From Conus ventricosus (Eukaryota > Mollusca > Gastropoda > Neogastropoda > Conidae), in the NCBI GenBank assembly GCA_018398815.1, contig JAFLJL010014919.1:1-64000 (forward strand): 64,000 nucleotides of DNA. Direction: 5' to 3'. The notes under the pieces were generated by a model. The model made no database searches and had not been told where the DNA came from. It saw only the letters and a program-made list of their open reading frames with translations. Shown here piece after piece: positions 45,087 through 60,424 of the stretch (positions are counted from its first letter, which is position 1; each line of letters begins with the position of its first letter). The translations under genes and the position numbers were made by a program.

Positions 45087-45465
45087 ACCGTCAGACCAAT
45101 TACCTCCAATTAAAAAACGGTTTTTCACCCCTTCCACCCTATCTCACCACCACCCCACCTCCTTCCCCACCCCCTACACCCTGCCTGTCCAATTAGGCTG
45201 AGAACCTATTAGCACGCCTGCCTTCAGAAATGAGACGACGGATTGATGGGAAACGGGGACACAGGAGACAAGGGAGAGAACTTTGGAAGGAGGAGAGGAG
45301 GGGGCGTAGGAGGTTCAGCCGCAAAGCAGGAGGGTTGGGACAGAGGGAGTGGGGGGGGGGGGGGGGAGAGGGGGGGGGGAGAGGAATGAAATGGGGACTG
45401 GCATGTAGCAGACAAAGACTACACCAGTTGTTTCCTGATCCCTCTTTTACCTCCTCCACGTCCTG

Positions 45466-45690
45466 GCTTGCTGGGGTTTTCCCCTGCCAAGAGCACCTGA
45501 AGAAGACGCAGGGCATTGTCAGGTTTGTTTTCCCTGGCTTGCTGGGTTTTTTCCCCCTGCCAAGAGCACCTGAAGAAGAAGCAGGGCTGGTCAGGTTTGT
45601 TTTCCCTGGCTTGCTGGACTTTTTCCTGCCAAGAGCACCTGAAGAAGAAGCAGGGCATGGTCAGGTTTGTTTTCCTTACACACTTGAAGC
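45466..45690 (+). repeat. 70-bp repeat, three units
   Basis: TGGCTTGCTGG, CCTGCCAAGAGCACCTGAAG and GTCAGGTTTGTTTTCC recur at about 45,467, 45,534 and 45,606. Copy 1 has only a trace (GTTCAGGTTTGTTTT near 40,436), while copy 3 has three damaged units at 49,136-49,345. Confidence 0.9.
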
Positions 45691-45979
45691 GTAGGCTACA
45701 GTCAGAACACGGGGGTGAACGTGGTGTGGTTACAATGGTGGACTTTTGTAACTTTTCTAAACTGAATCTCTCTCTGTCTCTGTCTTTGTCTGTCTGTCTG
45801 TCTGTCTATTTGTCTGTCAGTCTGTCTTCTGTCTGTGTTGTTGTCTGTCTTCTCTCTTCTCTCTCTCTCTGTCTCTGTGTCTGTCTGTCTATCAGTCTAT
45901 TTGTCTTTCTGTGTCTGTCTGTCTCTCTGTCTCTCTCTGTCTCACTCTCTGTCTCTGTCTTTGTCTCTGTCTCTCTCTC

Positions 45980-46040
<61 letters not shown>

Positions 46041-46068
46041 ATGTGTGTGCGTATGTATGTGTGTGTGT

Positions 46069-46140
<72 letters not shown>
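45980..46140. repeat. (GT)n microsatellite in copy 2
   Basis: About 160 bases of GT with a few variants around 46,039-46,072. It follows a TGTC/CT tract from 45,768. Confidence 0.96.
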
Positions 46141-46142
<2 letters not shown>

Positions 46143-46229
46143 CACCACTCTATGTCATCTTGCCTGCTTTGTTCTGACCCATTGTACCCATGCTTCCTCC
46201 GAAAAGACCCACAGTAAAATGGCTCAGAT

Positions 46230-46520
46230 TTTGGCCCGTGGGGCTGGTGGTCGTGAGTGTCAGCCACTCGTGTGGTCAGAGGTTTATGGCTTGAAAGGCC
46301 TCTCTGGTGGTCGTGAGTGTCAGCCACTCGTGTGGTCAGAGGTTTATGGCTTGTAAGGCCTCTCTGTCCACTTGTGTGGTCAGAGGTTTATGGCTTGTAA
46401 GGCCTCTCTGTCTACTCGTGTGGTCAGAGGTTTATTAGGGCTTGGTATAAACCTCTCTGTCCATTCGTGTGGTCAGAGGTTTATGGCTTGTAAGGCCTCT
46501 CTGTCCACTCAGCAGTCAAG
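46230..46520 (+). repeat. Tandem repeat with GTGTGGTCAGAGGTTTATGG
   Basis: Five units of 45-58 bp contain the word ACTCGTGTGGTCAGAGG, then TTTATGGCTTGTAAGGCC and TCTCTGTC. Damaged equivalents are at 49,880-50,110 in copy 3. Confidence 0.9.
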
Positions 46521-48744
46521 GGTACCTGATTCAAGCCACTCTCTATCTGTCTGTCAGTCTGTCTATTTGTCTGTCTGTCTGTCAGTCTGTCTGTCAGCCT
46601 GTCTATTTGTCTGTCTGTCTGTCTCAGTCTCTGTGTCTGTCTTTGTCTCTCTCTCCCTCTTTGTGTATGTGTATGCATGCGCGCGCGCAGCGCGCGCACG
46701 CGCGTGTGGTGTGTGTGTGTGTGTGTGTGTGGTGTGTGTGTGTGTGTGTGTGTGTGTTCGTGTGTGTGCGTGCGTGCGTGTGTGTGCGCATGTTTGTATG
46801 TGTGTCTGTCTGTCTGTGTGTCTGTGTCTGTGTCTGTGTACATGCATGCGTGCCTGACTCAAGTCAGGGAAGACAAAGTTAGCGGACGGGGAGATTTGGG
46901 CCTCACCCTCTGTATCGCCGTGCCCAGCACACACTATGCTTGAACTGCTCACTCTATTGCTGTCCGCACACCACTGGAGTTTAACATTGCTCCCTTCGTG
47001 TCTGCTTTATATACAATGCGGCATGTCTGTATCATTTCTCTACCCATCATTCGGTCTTGTGCTCATTGTATGAAATATTGCCTTTTCTCCAAGTTTGTCT
47101 TCAGTGCGCAATGTCTTTTTCTTTCCCCTTCTTTTCTTCTTCTTCTTCTTCTTCTTTTCTTTTCTTTTTTCCCCTTTCCCCTTTTCCCTGTTTTTTTTCT
47201 TACTCCATCCACTTTTTTCACTTTTTTTTTCTTTTTTAGTAACCTAGAAAAATATTTTGAAGTAGCTTTTTTTTTTTTTTTCAGGGTGGGGGGAAAGGAG
47301 GGGGAGAGGGGGAGGGGCGGACGAAAAAGCAAAGAAGAGGGGAACGAGAGAAAAGAGAAAAAGACAGAATGGGAAACAACAGAGAGACAAAGAACAGAGG
47401 AAAAGGGGGCCCCAAAGCAAGAGTGAAAACAAAGAGAGAGAGAGAGAGAGAGGAGAGAAGAGAGGAGGAGAGAGGAGAGAGAGAGGGGGAGAGAAAAGAG
47501 AGAGAGAGAGGGAGAGAGAGAGGGGGAAAGAAAAGAGAAGAAGGAAAAAGGTAGGGGGAAAAAAATTGAACCAAAATACACTGTTGAAGTCCCATTTCAA
47601 AGACGGGATTTGGGCCAGTGTATGGCAATGTTTGGTTGGAAAAATTACTTGGGGATTTGTTGACAATGTTCAGCGTCCCAGCCCAATCACTAAATCAGAG
47701 TGATGTGAAGGATGGAAAAGAATTTTTCACCCGTCTAGTGACAGTGATGGAACACAAGGCAAGAAAAATTTTGGGGATTGAGGGGGGAAAGGGGAGTGTG
47801 GACTGGTAGTTATTTATGCACAGTCAGGGTTGGGGTTGGGGTCAACCAGCTTTCCTAACCCCACCCCCCCCCCCAGAGCCTTACAGTTCAAAATCACTGC
47901 CCCTAAAAATTTTGCATTGGATTGTGTTAGAATAGGGGGATGAAGGGGGGCGGGGGGGGGGGGGGGGGGGGGGTAGAAAAGAGTGGGGAGGGGTGGGGGG
48001 TAGAGAAGCGTGGGGTGGGGAAGCAAGAGCAGGTGCAGGGGGGACAGGCGGGGGGAGGGGGGGGGGGGACGGGCAAGGGAGGGGTTTAAAGGGGTGTGGC
48101 AGGAAAATGGGGCTGTGGGGGGCTGTTGTTGAATGTGGTTGACGCTGTGGCTGACACCTTTACGGGGTAAAATTTCCTTAAGTAAGAAAAAAGGAGGTGA
48201 CAAAAGGGGAAGGAGAAGAAAAACTGGGATGAAAAAGAAAAGGGAGAAGGAGGAGGATAAGGGAGGAGGAACGAAAAGGAAAAAAGAGGGGAATGGATAG
48301 GAGAAGTTGAAGGAAGCAGGGGTGAGGGGAGGGAAAGGAAGAGGGAAAGGAGAATGAAAAAAGAGGAGGAAGAGAAAATTAGAAAGAGGAGGGGAAGGAG
48401 GAGGAATGAGGGGAGGAGGAGGGGGGAAAAAGGAGGGTGGAAAAAAGAGGAGGAAAGGAGATGGGAAAAGAGGAAGGGCCTAGGGAGGAATAAAAAAGAA
48501 GAGAGGGAAAAAGAAGGAGGGGAAAGAAAAAATGGGGGGAAAGAATTGACAGGAAAAAAAAAAAAAGAAAAAAAAAAACGGGGGGTAGGGGGGGGGAATG
48601 GGAAGCTAGGGGAAAAGGGGAAAAAAAAATGAATGAAGAGTAGAAAGAAAAAAGGGAAGAAAAGAAGAAAGGAAAAAACAGAGCGAAAAAATCCCCACCG
48701 ACAGATGAACCCCACAGATGTGGTGCAAACTTTTAAATACATCC

Positions 48745-49016
48745 CCCGTCAAAAACCAAATTTAAACCCCCCAATTAAAAAATTTTTTTCCCCCCCTTCC
48801 CCCCATTCCCACCACCCCACCCCCTTCCCCCCACCCCCACACCCTGCTGTCCAATTAGGCTGAGAACCATTGCACGCCTCCCTTCAAAAAGGGAAACGAG
48901 GGTTTGAGGGAAACGGGGACACAGGAGACAAGGGAGAGAACTTTGGAAGGAGGGGGAGGGGGGGGGCGTGGAGGTTCAGCCGCAAAGAGGGGGGTTGGGA
49001 CGGGGGAGGGGGGGGT

Positions 49017-49058
<42 letters not shown>

Positions 49059-50296
49059 AAAGGGAATGAAAGGGGGGACTGGCATGTAGAAAAAAGACTA
49101 CACCATTTGTTCCCTGACCCCTTTTACCTCCTCCACGTCCTGGCTTGGGGGGTTTCCCCTCCCAAGAGCACCTGAAAAAGCGGCAGGGTTGTCGGGTTTT
49201 TTTTCCCGGGCTTGCGGGGTTTTTTCCCCCTGCCAAGGCCCCTGAAGAAGAAGCAGGGCGGGGTCGGGTTTTTTTTCCCCTGGCTTCTGGACTTTTTCCC
49301 TCCCAAGGCCCCTGAAGAAAAAGCAGGGCATGGTAGGTTTTTTTCCTTTACACCTTGAAGCGGGGGTACGTCAGAAAGGGGGGACGTGGTGTGTTTACAA
49401 TGGGGTTTTTTTTTAAACTTTTTAAATAAATTTTCTTGTCTCTGTTTTGCTGTCTTTTGTCGTCTATTTGTCTGTCGTGTCTTCAGCTGTGTCGTCTGTC
49501 TTTTCCCTCTCTCTCTCTCTCTCTCTCTCTTCTCTGTGTCTGTTTTCTATCGTTATTTGTCTTTCTTTCTGTCTGTCTCTCTGTCTCCTCTGTCCACTTT
49601 TGTCCTGTTTTTGTCTCTGTCTCTCTTCATGGTGTGTTTTTGTGTGTGTGTGGTGTGTGGGGTGTGGTGTTGGTGGGGTTGTTTTTTGGTGTGCGTATGT
49701 ATGGTGTGTGTGTGTTGGTGGGTGTGTGTGTGTGGTGTGTGTGTGTGTGTGTGTGTGTGTGTGGTGGTGTGGTTGTGACACCACTCTATTCATCTTGCCT
49801 GCTTTTTTCGCCCCATTGTACCCAGCTTCCTCCGAAAAGACCACGAAAAGGCTAGTTTTGGCCGTGGGTGGGGTGTGATGTCACCCATCGTTGGTAAAGG
49901 GGGTTTTTGGTTAAAAGGGCCTCTTGGTGGTCGTGAGTGAGCCATGTTGGTCGAGGTTTTTGGGCTTGTAGGCCTCTCTGCCCACTTGTGTGGTCAGGGG
50001 TTTTGGTTGAAAGGGCCCTCTTTATGGGTTGGTAAAGGGTTTTGGCTTGAAAAACCTCTGTCCATTGTGTGGTAGAGGTTTATGGCTTGTGGGGCCTCTC
50101 TGTCACCACAGTAAAGGGGACCTGATTAAACCCACCCTTATTGTTGTCATTGTTATTTGTTGTTGTTGTCAGTCTGTCTGTCAGCTGTTTTTTTGTCTTC
50201 GTCTGTTCAGTTTTGTGTCTGCTTTGTTCTTCCCCCTCTTTTGTATGGTTGAATGCGCGCGCGCGCCGGCCCCGGGGGCGGTGTGTGTGTGGGGTG

Positions 50297-50335
<39 letters not shown>

Positions 50336-50985
50336 CGTGTGTGTGCGTGCGTGCGTGTGTGGGGCCATGTTTGTTGTGTGTCGTTGTTGTGTGTTGTGTC
50401 TGTGTCTGTGTAATGATGCGTGCCTGACTCAATCGGGGAAAACAAGTTAGCGGAGGAGATTTGGGGCTCACCCTCTGTAACGCTTTCCCCCCCACACATG
50501 CTTGAAACTGCTCACTCTAGCTGACACCAGGAGTTTAACATTGTCCTTCGGTTGCTTTTTTTACAATCGGATGTCTGTATATTTTTCACCCCCATTCGGT
50601 TTGTGCTCATTTTATGAGAAATTTTTTGCTTTTCTCCACAGTTTGTCTTCATGCGCAAGCGTCTTTTTTCCCCTTTTTGTTTTCTCTCTCTCTCTCTTTT
50701 CTCTCTCTCTTCCCTTTTTTCTTCTCTCTTCTCTTCTCTCTCTCTCTCTCTCTTTTTTTAATTTATTTTCTTTTGGGGTTTCTTAATCCCCCATCTTAGT
50801 TTTTTTGTTTTTCCCTTTTTTCGTTTGTGGGTTCCCTATAAAAAAAATGTAAAAAGCTTTTTGGGGAGAAGAGAGAGAGGGGGAGGGGAGAGAGGAGAGA
50901 GAGAGAGAAAACAACGAAAAGAAGTGGGGAAATTTCCACCAAAATCACAGACCAAAATTGTTCCAAATGAAGTTCATTTTGGAGT
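48745..50985. repeat. 3.66-kb tandem segment, copy 3, degraded
   Basis: The order of landmarks follows copy 2: TTAGGCTGAGAACC (48,857), GGAAACGGGGACACAGGAGA (48,909), the 70-bp units, GT tract, GTGGTCAG units, second GT tract, then the CTCACTCTA block (50,511) and a GA tract at 50,865-50,925. Many runs are inflated (for example the G-run at 49,018-49,057) and bases are missing. A full copy would end near 52,400, but similarity is lost after about 50,985. Confidence 0.78.
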
Positions 50986-53640
<2,655 letters not shown>

Positions 53641-56040
53641 CTCTTCCCGAGCTGTCGTCTGGTGGCATTAGTGGAGAAGTCTGGTTACCCCAGAGTGTCC
53701 TGGTGGCATTAGGGCAGAGAATGGGATCATTTCCAGAGTTTTGGGTGGCTTAGTGAGGAAAGTTCCCGTTTCTTTCAGAGCGCCCGGGTGGCATAGGGCG
53801 GAAATGTCTGCGTCTACTTCCAGAGCTATCTGGTGGTATTAGGCAGAGACTAGTCTGCCGTCTACTTCAGAGCTGTCTGGTGGCATTGGCAGAGATAGTC
53901 TGCCGTTACTTCCAGAGCTGTCTGGTGGCATTAGGGAAAGAGAATAGTCTGCGTCTCTTCAAGCTGTCTGGTGGTTAGGGCAGAGAATGTCTGCGTCATT
54001 CAGAGCTGTCCTTTGGTGGTATTAGGGCAGAGAATAGTCTGCCGTCTACTTCCAGAGTTGTCTGGTGGTATTAGTGCGAAAATAGTTGCGTCGATTTCCA
54101 GAGCTGCCCTGGTGGCATTAGGGGAAAGAATAGTCTGCCGTCTACTTCCAGAGCTGTCCTGGTGGTATTAGGCAGAGAATCGTCTGCCGTTTTACTTCAG
54201 AGCTGTCCTGGTGGCATTAGGGCAGAGGATAGTCTGCCGTTACTTCAAGAGCTGTCCTGGTGGTATTAGGCAGAGACTAGTCTTCATCTATTCCAGTGCT
54301 GTCCTGGTGGCTTTAAAGGGGAAAGAATAGTCTGCCGTCTACTTCCAGAGCTGTCCTGGTGGCATTAGGGCAGAGGATAGTCTCCCGTTCTACTTCCAGA
54401 GCTGTCCTGGTGGTATTAGTGCAGAGAATAGTCGGCCGTTCGGAAACTTCAGAGCTGTCCTCGGTGGCACCCTATTAGGGAAAGGAATAAGTCTGCCGTC
54501 TACTTCCAGAGCTGTCCTGGTCGTATTAGCATGAGAATCGTCTGCGTTCTATTCCAGAGCTGTCCTGGTGGCATTGGCAGAGGAATAGTCTGCCGTCTAT
54601 TCAAGAGCTGTTCCTGGTGGTATTTAGGCAGAGAATCTCGTTCTTTCATCTACTTCCAGTGCTGTCACTTTCCTGGAAGGGTAGGAGGGAAAGAATAGTC
54701 TCTGCCGTCTACTTCCAGGAGCTGTCCTTAGGTGGGCATTTTAGGGAAGAGGATATAGTCTGCGTCTATCTTCTCAGTAGCTGTCCTGGTGGATTAGGAC
54801 AGAGAGGTAGTCTGCGTCTACCTTCCGAGCTGTACTGGTGGTAATAGGCAGAGAATAGCTCTGCAGTCTTACTTCCAGAGCTGTCTGTTAGGCTATTGGG
54901 CAGATGATAGTCTGCGTTTCTACTTCCAGAGCTGTCCTGGTCGTGGCGATTAGGGCAGAAGGATAGTCTGCCGTTTCTTCCAGGGACTGTCTGTGGGTGT
55001 ATAGGAAGATATATCGTCTCTTGTCTAATCTTCTTCCCTGAAAGCTTTGTCCTCCTGGTGGCATGTTAGGGGCTAGAGGAATAGTCGCTGTTACTTCCAG
55101 AAAGTGGTCCTGGTGTGTCTGTAGGGCATTTGAGGAATAGTCCTGCCTGTCGACTTCCAGAAGCTGTCATATTTAAGGTAGAGTATTTAGACGGAGAGCA
55201 GTAGTCTCTGCGTTTACGACAGAGCCTGTCCCAGGTCTGGTATTAGTGTAGCTAATAGTCCTGCCGTCCTACTTTCCAAGCGTGTGTCCTGCGGTTATTA
55301 CGAGACAGTAGAATTCGTCTCTGCCCCCGTATGCTTCCAGAGCTGTCATCCTGGTGGCATCAGGGCAGAAGATAGTCTGCGTTCTTCTTCCGGAGCTGTC
55401 TATCTGGTGGCATAGGCATAGATATATGTCTTGCCCATATCTACATTCCATGAGCTGTATCCAAGGTGGCTTTTGGGCAGTGAATGTCTGCCGTCTACTT
55501 CCATAGAGCTGTCCCTCAAATGGTGGATTAGTGGCAGAGAATAGATCTGACCGTTCTTCCAGAGCTGTTCCTCTGGTGGTATTAGGCCAGAGACAACAAT
55601 GTCTGCCGTCTACTTTCCAGAGCCTGTCGGTGCATTAGAGACATGAAGAGTATAGTTCTGCCGTTTACTCTTCCAGAGCTGAACCTGGTGGTAATAGGAG
55701 AGAGGAGATTTGTCTGCCGTCTCACCTTCCATGTAGCTGTACAGGTGGATTAGAACAGACGATATATTGTGTCATCTACTTCAGAAAGCTGTCTTGTGTG
55801 GCATTAGGGAGAGAACTGTTAGCAGTCTAACTTCCAGAGCTTCCTATGTGGCATTAGGCAGAGTAATAGTTCTGCCGTGTCTACTTCCAGAGATTTCCTG
55901 GTTGTGCACATTAGGGGAAAGAATGTCTGCCGATCTATTTAGAGCCTAGTTCTGGTGGCATTAGGTGAAATAGATGATTAGTCTGCCGTGTCTACTTCCC
56001 AGAGCAGTCCATGTGGCATCAGGACGGGATAGTCTGTCAT
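53641..56040 (-). repeat. 52-bp minisatellite, inverted copy, about 46 units
   Basis: Reverse-complement words CTGCCGTCTACTTCCAGAGC, TGTCCTGGTGGCATTAGG and CAGAGAATAGT recur throughout. The same unit as at 38,046-39,052 but on the other strand, with far more indels per unit. Confidence 0.95.
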
Positions 56041-56760
56041 TACGTCTCCAAATTGATGCCCCGCCTCTCCCCTCACATTGTAAATCGATGCACCTCTCGA
56101 ATGTGATGGATCTTATGTGAGATAGGGTTTCGGTGTTGGGGGAAAAGAAAAGGAGGCGGAGTATGAGTACCCTTATGGGCGAGAGGATGGTTGGAGCGAA
56201 CTGTGGAATGTGAGGGGGGGGGGGGGTGGGGGGGGGGCGGATATGGGCGGGTAGGGCGGCTGATGAAACTGGGGAAGCACTTGTAAATGTGAAATGAAAG
56301 TGTACGATCATCTCTCCCTTGTTGCCTTTACATGCTCTCTTACACCTCCCTCCCAGACCCCCCTTAATCCTTCACCACACACACTCACACACACAACACA
56401 TACTACAATCTACCACCACCCCCCCACTACACACACGAACACACACTACACACACGACACACTCACACATCACACACACAACACACAAGCGTTGCGCCAG
56501 CATGTAGCGCTTGTTCAAAGGGGTAGAAATATACATGATAGAGCCAGCAAACACCCACACACACAACGACACACACGCTACGCCTCACACAACACACACA
56601 CAACAACAAAACGCACAATGCACCACACACACACACACAACACACACTCACACACCACACACACCCAACGACAACACAGAACACACAATCATTCACTCGT
56701 GGAGAATGGGCCAAACGGTGATTTTATCAAGATGTGATATTACCCATAATAATCTCCTGA
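56041..56760. other. Inverted counterpart of 37,390-38,045
   Basis: It contains a G-run at 56,214-56,237 (C-run in the left arm), an interrupted CA tract at 56,375-56,700, then TGATTTTATC and GATGTGATATTACCCATAAT, which correspond to the left-arm sequence just after the 37-bp array. No gene is recognised. Confidence 0.75.
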
Positions 56761-56769
56761 ATTTGTCGT

Positions 56770-58300
56770 CAGTTTCCATAAAAATAGCTGCTCAGTTCCG
56801 CCCAAGACGAGTCAGTGTATTCATGCTTCAGTTTACGCTAGACAGTCACGTGTATTCTGTCATCAGTTTCCGCCCAAGACCAGTCCGTGTATTATGAGTT
56901 CTTATGTTTGCACGCCATAGAAAGTCACGTTAGTATTCATGTTTCAGTTTCGCTCGAAGACGGTCATCGTGTATTCATGTCTTCCCAGTTTGCCAAAGAA
57001 CAGTCACGTGTATTATGTCCTACCAGCCCGCAATTTGCCAGACGTCACGTTTATTCAATGTCTTCAGTTTGCGCCAGACCGTCACGTGATATTCATGTTT
57101 CAGTTTCTTTGCCAAAGACAGTCACGTGGTATTATGACCCCACCCCGTTTCGGCCGAGAACCGTCCCGTGTATTGACGTACAGTTTCCGCCAAGACGGTC
57201 ACGTGAAATTCATGTCTTCAGTTTCCGCCAAGACAGTCAAGTGTATTCATGTCTTTCAGTTTCCGCGGGTCAAAGACAGTCACGTGTATTCATGTCATAG
57301 TTTCGCAAGACAGTCCCGTGTATTCATGTCTTTCCTCAGTTTCCGCCAAGACAGTCAGTTATATTCTGATGTGTTCCGTTTCGCAAGACAAGGACCTGTC
57401 ACAGTGTATTCATGACTTCAGTTTTCGCCAAGACAGTCACGTGGTGACAACCAGATATTTGATTGCCCCTAGACCCCCAGAACGTGTTATTTCATGTTCT
57501 TCAAGCTTTCCCGCCCCAAGCAGTCACGTGTCTTATGTTTCTAGTTCCGCACGACAGTCCCAGTGTATTCAGTGTCATTCAGTTTCGCTCCACCCAAGCC
57601 TCAAGACAAGTCCGTGTTATTCATTATCTTCAGTTTCCGGCCAAGACAGTCACGTGTATTATGTCTTCAGTGTTCCGGCCCAGACCGGTCCAGGTGTAGA
57701 GTCTAGTTTCCATGTTCGCTCAAGACGGTCACGTGTATCATGTCTTCTGTTTCCGCCAAGTGACCGTCAGTGTTATTCCATGTTTCCAGTTTCGCCTAAA
57801 GTACAGTCATCGTGATTTCATGTCTCAGCTTTCGCCAAGACAGTAGTGTATTCATGTCTGTAGACAGTTTTCCGCCAAAGTACAGGTTCACGTGATATTC
57901 ATGTCTTTCAAAGTTTCCGCCAAGACAGGCACGTGTAGTTCATGTCTTCAGTTTCCGCCAAGAAAGACACGTGTATTCATGTCTTCAGTTTCGCCAAAGG
58001 GGGGGGAGTCACGTGTATTCGTCTTCAGTTTCCAAGAAGACCATGTCACCTGGTATTATGAGCTTCGTTTCGCAAACGACAGTCATCCGTGTATATATGT
58101 CTTCAGGACCGCATATGAAGTCACGTGTTATATGTCTACGTTTCCGCTCAAGAAGTCACGTGTCTTCATGTCCTTCAGTTTTCCGCCAAGGACTAGATCA
58201 CGTATGTATTTATGTTTCAGTTTCGCCAAGACAGTCACGTGCATATTCATTGAGTCTTCAGTTTCGCGAGACAGTCGCGACGTGTATTCACTGCGAGGAA
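56770..58300 (-). repeat. 37-bp minisatellite, inverted copy, roughly 38-40 units
   Basis: Words ATGTCTTCAGTTTCCGCCA, AAGACAGTCACGTGTATTC recur every 35-40 bases. This is the reverse complement of the six-unit array at 37,166-37,387. Units here are noisy, with missing and doubled bases. The unit count is estimated from length. Confidence 0.95.
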
Positions 58301-58604
58301 AGTCGGGGAGACAGAGGAGTTAAACATGGGCCAGACCCATGATTGTTATCCATGAAAATAATGTTGGATCTTTTACAAGTTACGGAAGGTTAGATTAGTT
58401 TTATTGCAGGATAGAGGTAGAGAAAGGGAGACTGTAAATTTTGGCTACTAGGTGCATTATCTTATAATGATGGACACTTAATATGTAAGGTGGACATTGT
58501 CCAGTTACGTATGTTAGCACCGTGTAGGTAGTTTAGCTTCAGTCATAGAATTAATGAACCAGACATCTTAAAAACCCACCCCCCCCTTTACAACAGGCCA
58601 CCAG
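58301..58604. other. Inverted counterpart of 36,896-37,165
   Basis: The words CAGAGGAGTTAAACATGG, AATATGTAAGGTGGACATTG and TTAGCACCGTGT match the left arm in reverse complement. A C-run lies at 58,579-58,585. No gene is recognised. Confidence 0.65.
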
Positions 58605-58960
58605 CATACACACAAAAAAACTGTAAGGCGAAGGAAAGAGAAAATTTACTCAAGACAAATAATGTGGGAAGTTTTGACTCTTTAGGTCTTTACAGACAAG
58701 ACAAGCAACATTGAGCACAATGAAGATATCATACGAACTGGAACAAAAGGTGAAGCCTCGTTTCGGTTTCCAATCCGTGTTGAGCGCCCATTTGAGCACA
58801 GAAGTCATTGTTCGTTTCCTCGTTTTCTTTGTTTCAATGATGTTTGGTCTTGATCTTGAAGGAAGTACCCATAGAGTCGAAACGCTGTTCGTGTTTTGCC
58901 TCGAATTTGTTTGTTCTCTATTTCGTTCGGGCGATACAGAACATTGTTATTTTTTTTAAG
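58605..58960. mobile_element. Foldback element 2, inverted copy
   Basis: The arms share AAGACAAGCAACATTGAG (58,693) and CAATGATGTTTGGTCTTGA (58,834), and the right arm has CCCATAGAGTCGAAACGCTG (58,868). The same element as 36,565-36,895, on the opposite strand, with more indels. Confidence 0.72.
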
Positions 58961-59470
58961 CTAGTTTCAAATTCCGCCGCAAGTAACTTAACCTTGAACC
59001 TCACTCTCCTACTGAAATCAGCTGTCCTCTCGCCCTCTGTTGCTAACTGGCCCCACGATAGTTTGAAGTGCATCTTCCGACACCCGAAATATGTTCCGTG
59101 GTAGGTAGCAAAAAACCATCAGCAATAGTGCACTAACTGCTTGAAAGCTTTTCCCTCATTTTCTTCAGATAGTGTATATCCCCCTACCCACAACACCAAA
59201 GGAAGACTGAGGAAAATACAATGGAGGACAAGTGTATTATGACAAAATGTGCAGGGCGAACATGTATGACGTTCAGGTTTGTTAGGTACATATTGTCTCC
59301 GGCGACAATTTGTGGATGGTTAGCAATTTGTGCTGTAACGCTGGGCCTAGCAATAACTTGCGCTGTAGAGCATACAGAAACTAGAAGTAGGCTACAATTG
59401 TATGCTTGTTTGACAGTGACTACTGCTACTGTGCTGCGTGTACTCTGTATAAACTGTTACTATCTACCTC
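58961..59470. other. Unique anchor sequence in right arm
   Basis: It matches 36,151-36,540 in reverse complement (GTACATATTGTCTCCGGCG, GGGCCTAGCAATAAC, ACAGAAACTAGAAGTAGGCT). A + frame at 59,221-59,478 is open for 85 codons, but its left-arm counterpart is interrupted, so it is not supported as a gene. Confidence 0.65.
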
Positions 59471-60060
59471 TTACTTAAGCTTGCTGCACTACTACAAGTG
59501 CCGTGCTTTGCCTACCTACCAGTACTACAATACTATATGATTAGCTTAGTGTCTATTACAACTGTTGCTATTCTACTTATAGCTGAACTGTATATGTATT
59601 CTTCTTACATCTATGTTATACTCCGCAGTAGCCCCTAAAGCGAATCCAACAACCCACTAGGCACTCAACTGCTCTATTTTAACACCCATACCCGCCGTCG
59701 TAGCTGTACCGCTGGTGCTTGTCAAGATCCCCATACCCCCCCCCCCCCCCCACAAAAATTACCCTTACTTGTAGTTAGTCGCAACCGTAGCAGACATCAC
59801 AGCGAGCAATCAAAACAGTCATTCAGTGTAGCAGTTCGCACTAGCAACAGCGTACTTAGCTAGCACAGCGCAGTCAAGCCGAGGAGTTGGTGGTATAATA
59901 GACGCTGTTATCAGTCCTTGCAGAGGCAAGTTGATTAGGCCATCATTACATGTCACGAGCTTTACCTTACTAGTAGAAAAAATGGGCTGACAGGGCTCGT
60001 AATGTACTACTGGAAGACGTCAGAGAAACAGCGACAAAATGCAGGTAATAGGATGCATTA
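59471..60060. other. Triplet-rich and unique sequence, right arm
   Basis: CTACTAC/ACTGTT-type words at 59,471-59,620 are a weak counterpart of the left-arm GTA/GCA region. A C-run is at 59,737-59,751. 59,930-60,060 matches 35,566-35,690 in reverse complement (CATGTCACG, CTTTACC, AGGTAATAGGATGCATTAGC). No gene is recognised. Confidence 0.6.
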
Positions 60061-60290
60061 GCTGTGATCATATGTGTTGCGTTCCTCATTGTGTGTGAGT
60101 GTGAGGTGTGTGAATGTGTGTGTTGTGGTGTGTGTGTGTGTGTTGAGAGGTGTGTGATAGTGTAAATGAATGTTTGTTGTAAATCGTATCACCGGTTGTG
60201 TGCTGTGCGTGCGTTCATGTCTGCGGTGCGTGCCATGCAGTGCCCCCCCCCCCAGTGAACGCGCGCGCACGCGTGCGCATGTGTGTTGTG
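60061..60290. repeat. (GT)n with alternating GC block, right arm
   Basis: GT-rich to 60,160, then unique words, a C-run (60,243-60,253) and GCGCGCGCACGCGTGCGCAT. It corresponds to 35,456-35,565. Confidence 0.82.
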
Positions 60291-60341
60291 GTATCCTGCC
60301 TTTGGTGGTGTGCTCATCTCAGTATCGGTTTTCCGTTCGTG

Positions 60342-60346
60342 CTGCT
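60342..60346 (-). other. Empty target site (AGCAG) of the LTR retrotransposon
   Basis: CTGCT here is AGCAG on the minus strand. Read in reverse complement, the sequence CTGCCGAGCAGCACGAACGG joins what in the left arm are the two flanks of the 7.8-kb element (TTGCCGAGCAG before it, AGCAGGTACGAACG after it). One copy of the target, no element and no footprint are present. Confidence 0.9.
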
Positions 60347-60424
60347 CGGCAGGCAACTTGCGCGTTACGTTTAGTCAGCCGCGGTAGTAATGTTAGTAAG
60401 TGCTCAGGTTAAATAATTGCTATG

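Larger units (their letters stand above)
45087..48744. repeat. 3.66-kb tandem segment, copy 2
   Basis: It is colinear with copy 1 outside the 1.86-kb block and with copy 3. It contains a 70-bp triplicate (45,466-45,690), CT/TGTC tracts, a long (GT)n (45,980-46,140), a run of about 50-bp repeats (46,230-46,520), a second CTGT/GT block (46,540-46,850), a coding-like remnant (47,560-47,810) and the G-rich and GA-rich end. Quality is good to about 47.0 kb, then homopolymers start to inflate. Confidence 0.85.

Noticed and set aside
59221..59478. 85-codon frame in the right arm
   Set aside because: The left-arm counterpart (36,151-36,400 in reverse complement) does not keep the frame open, so it is not conserved even between the two copies.
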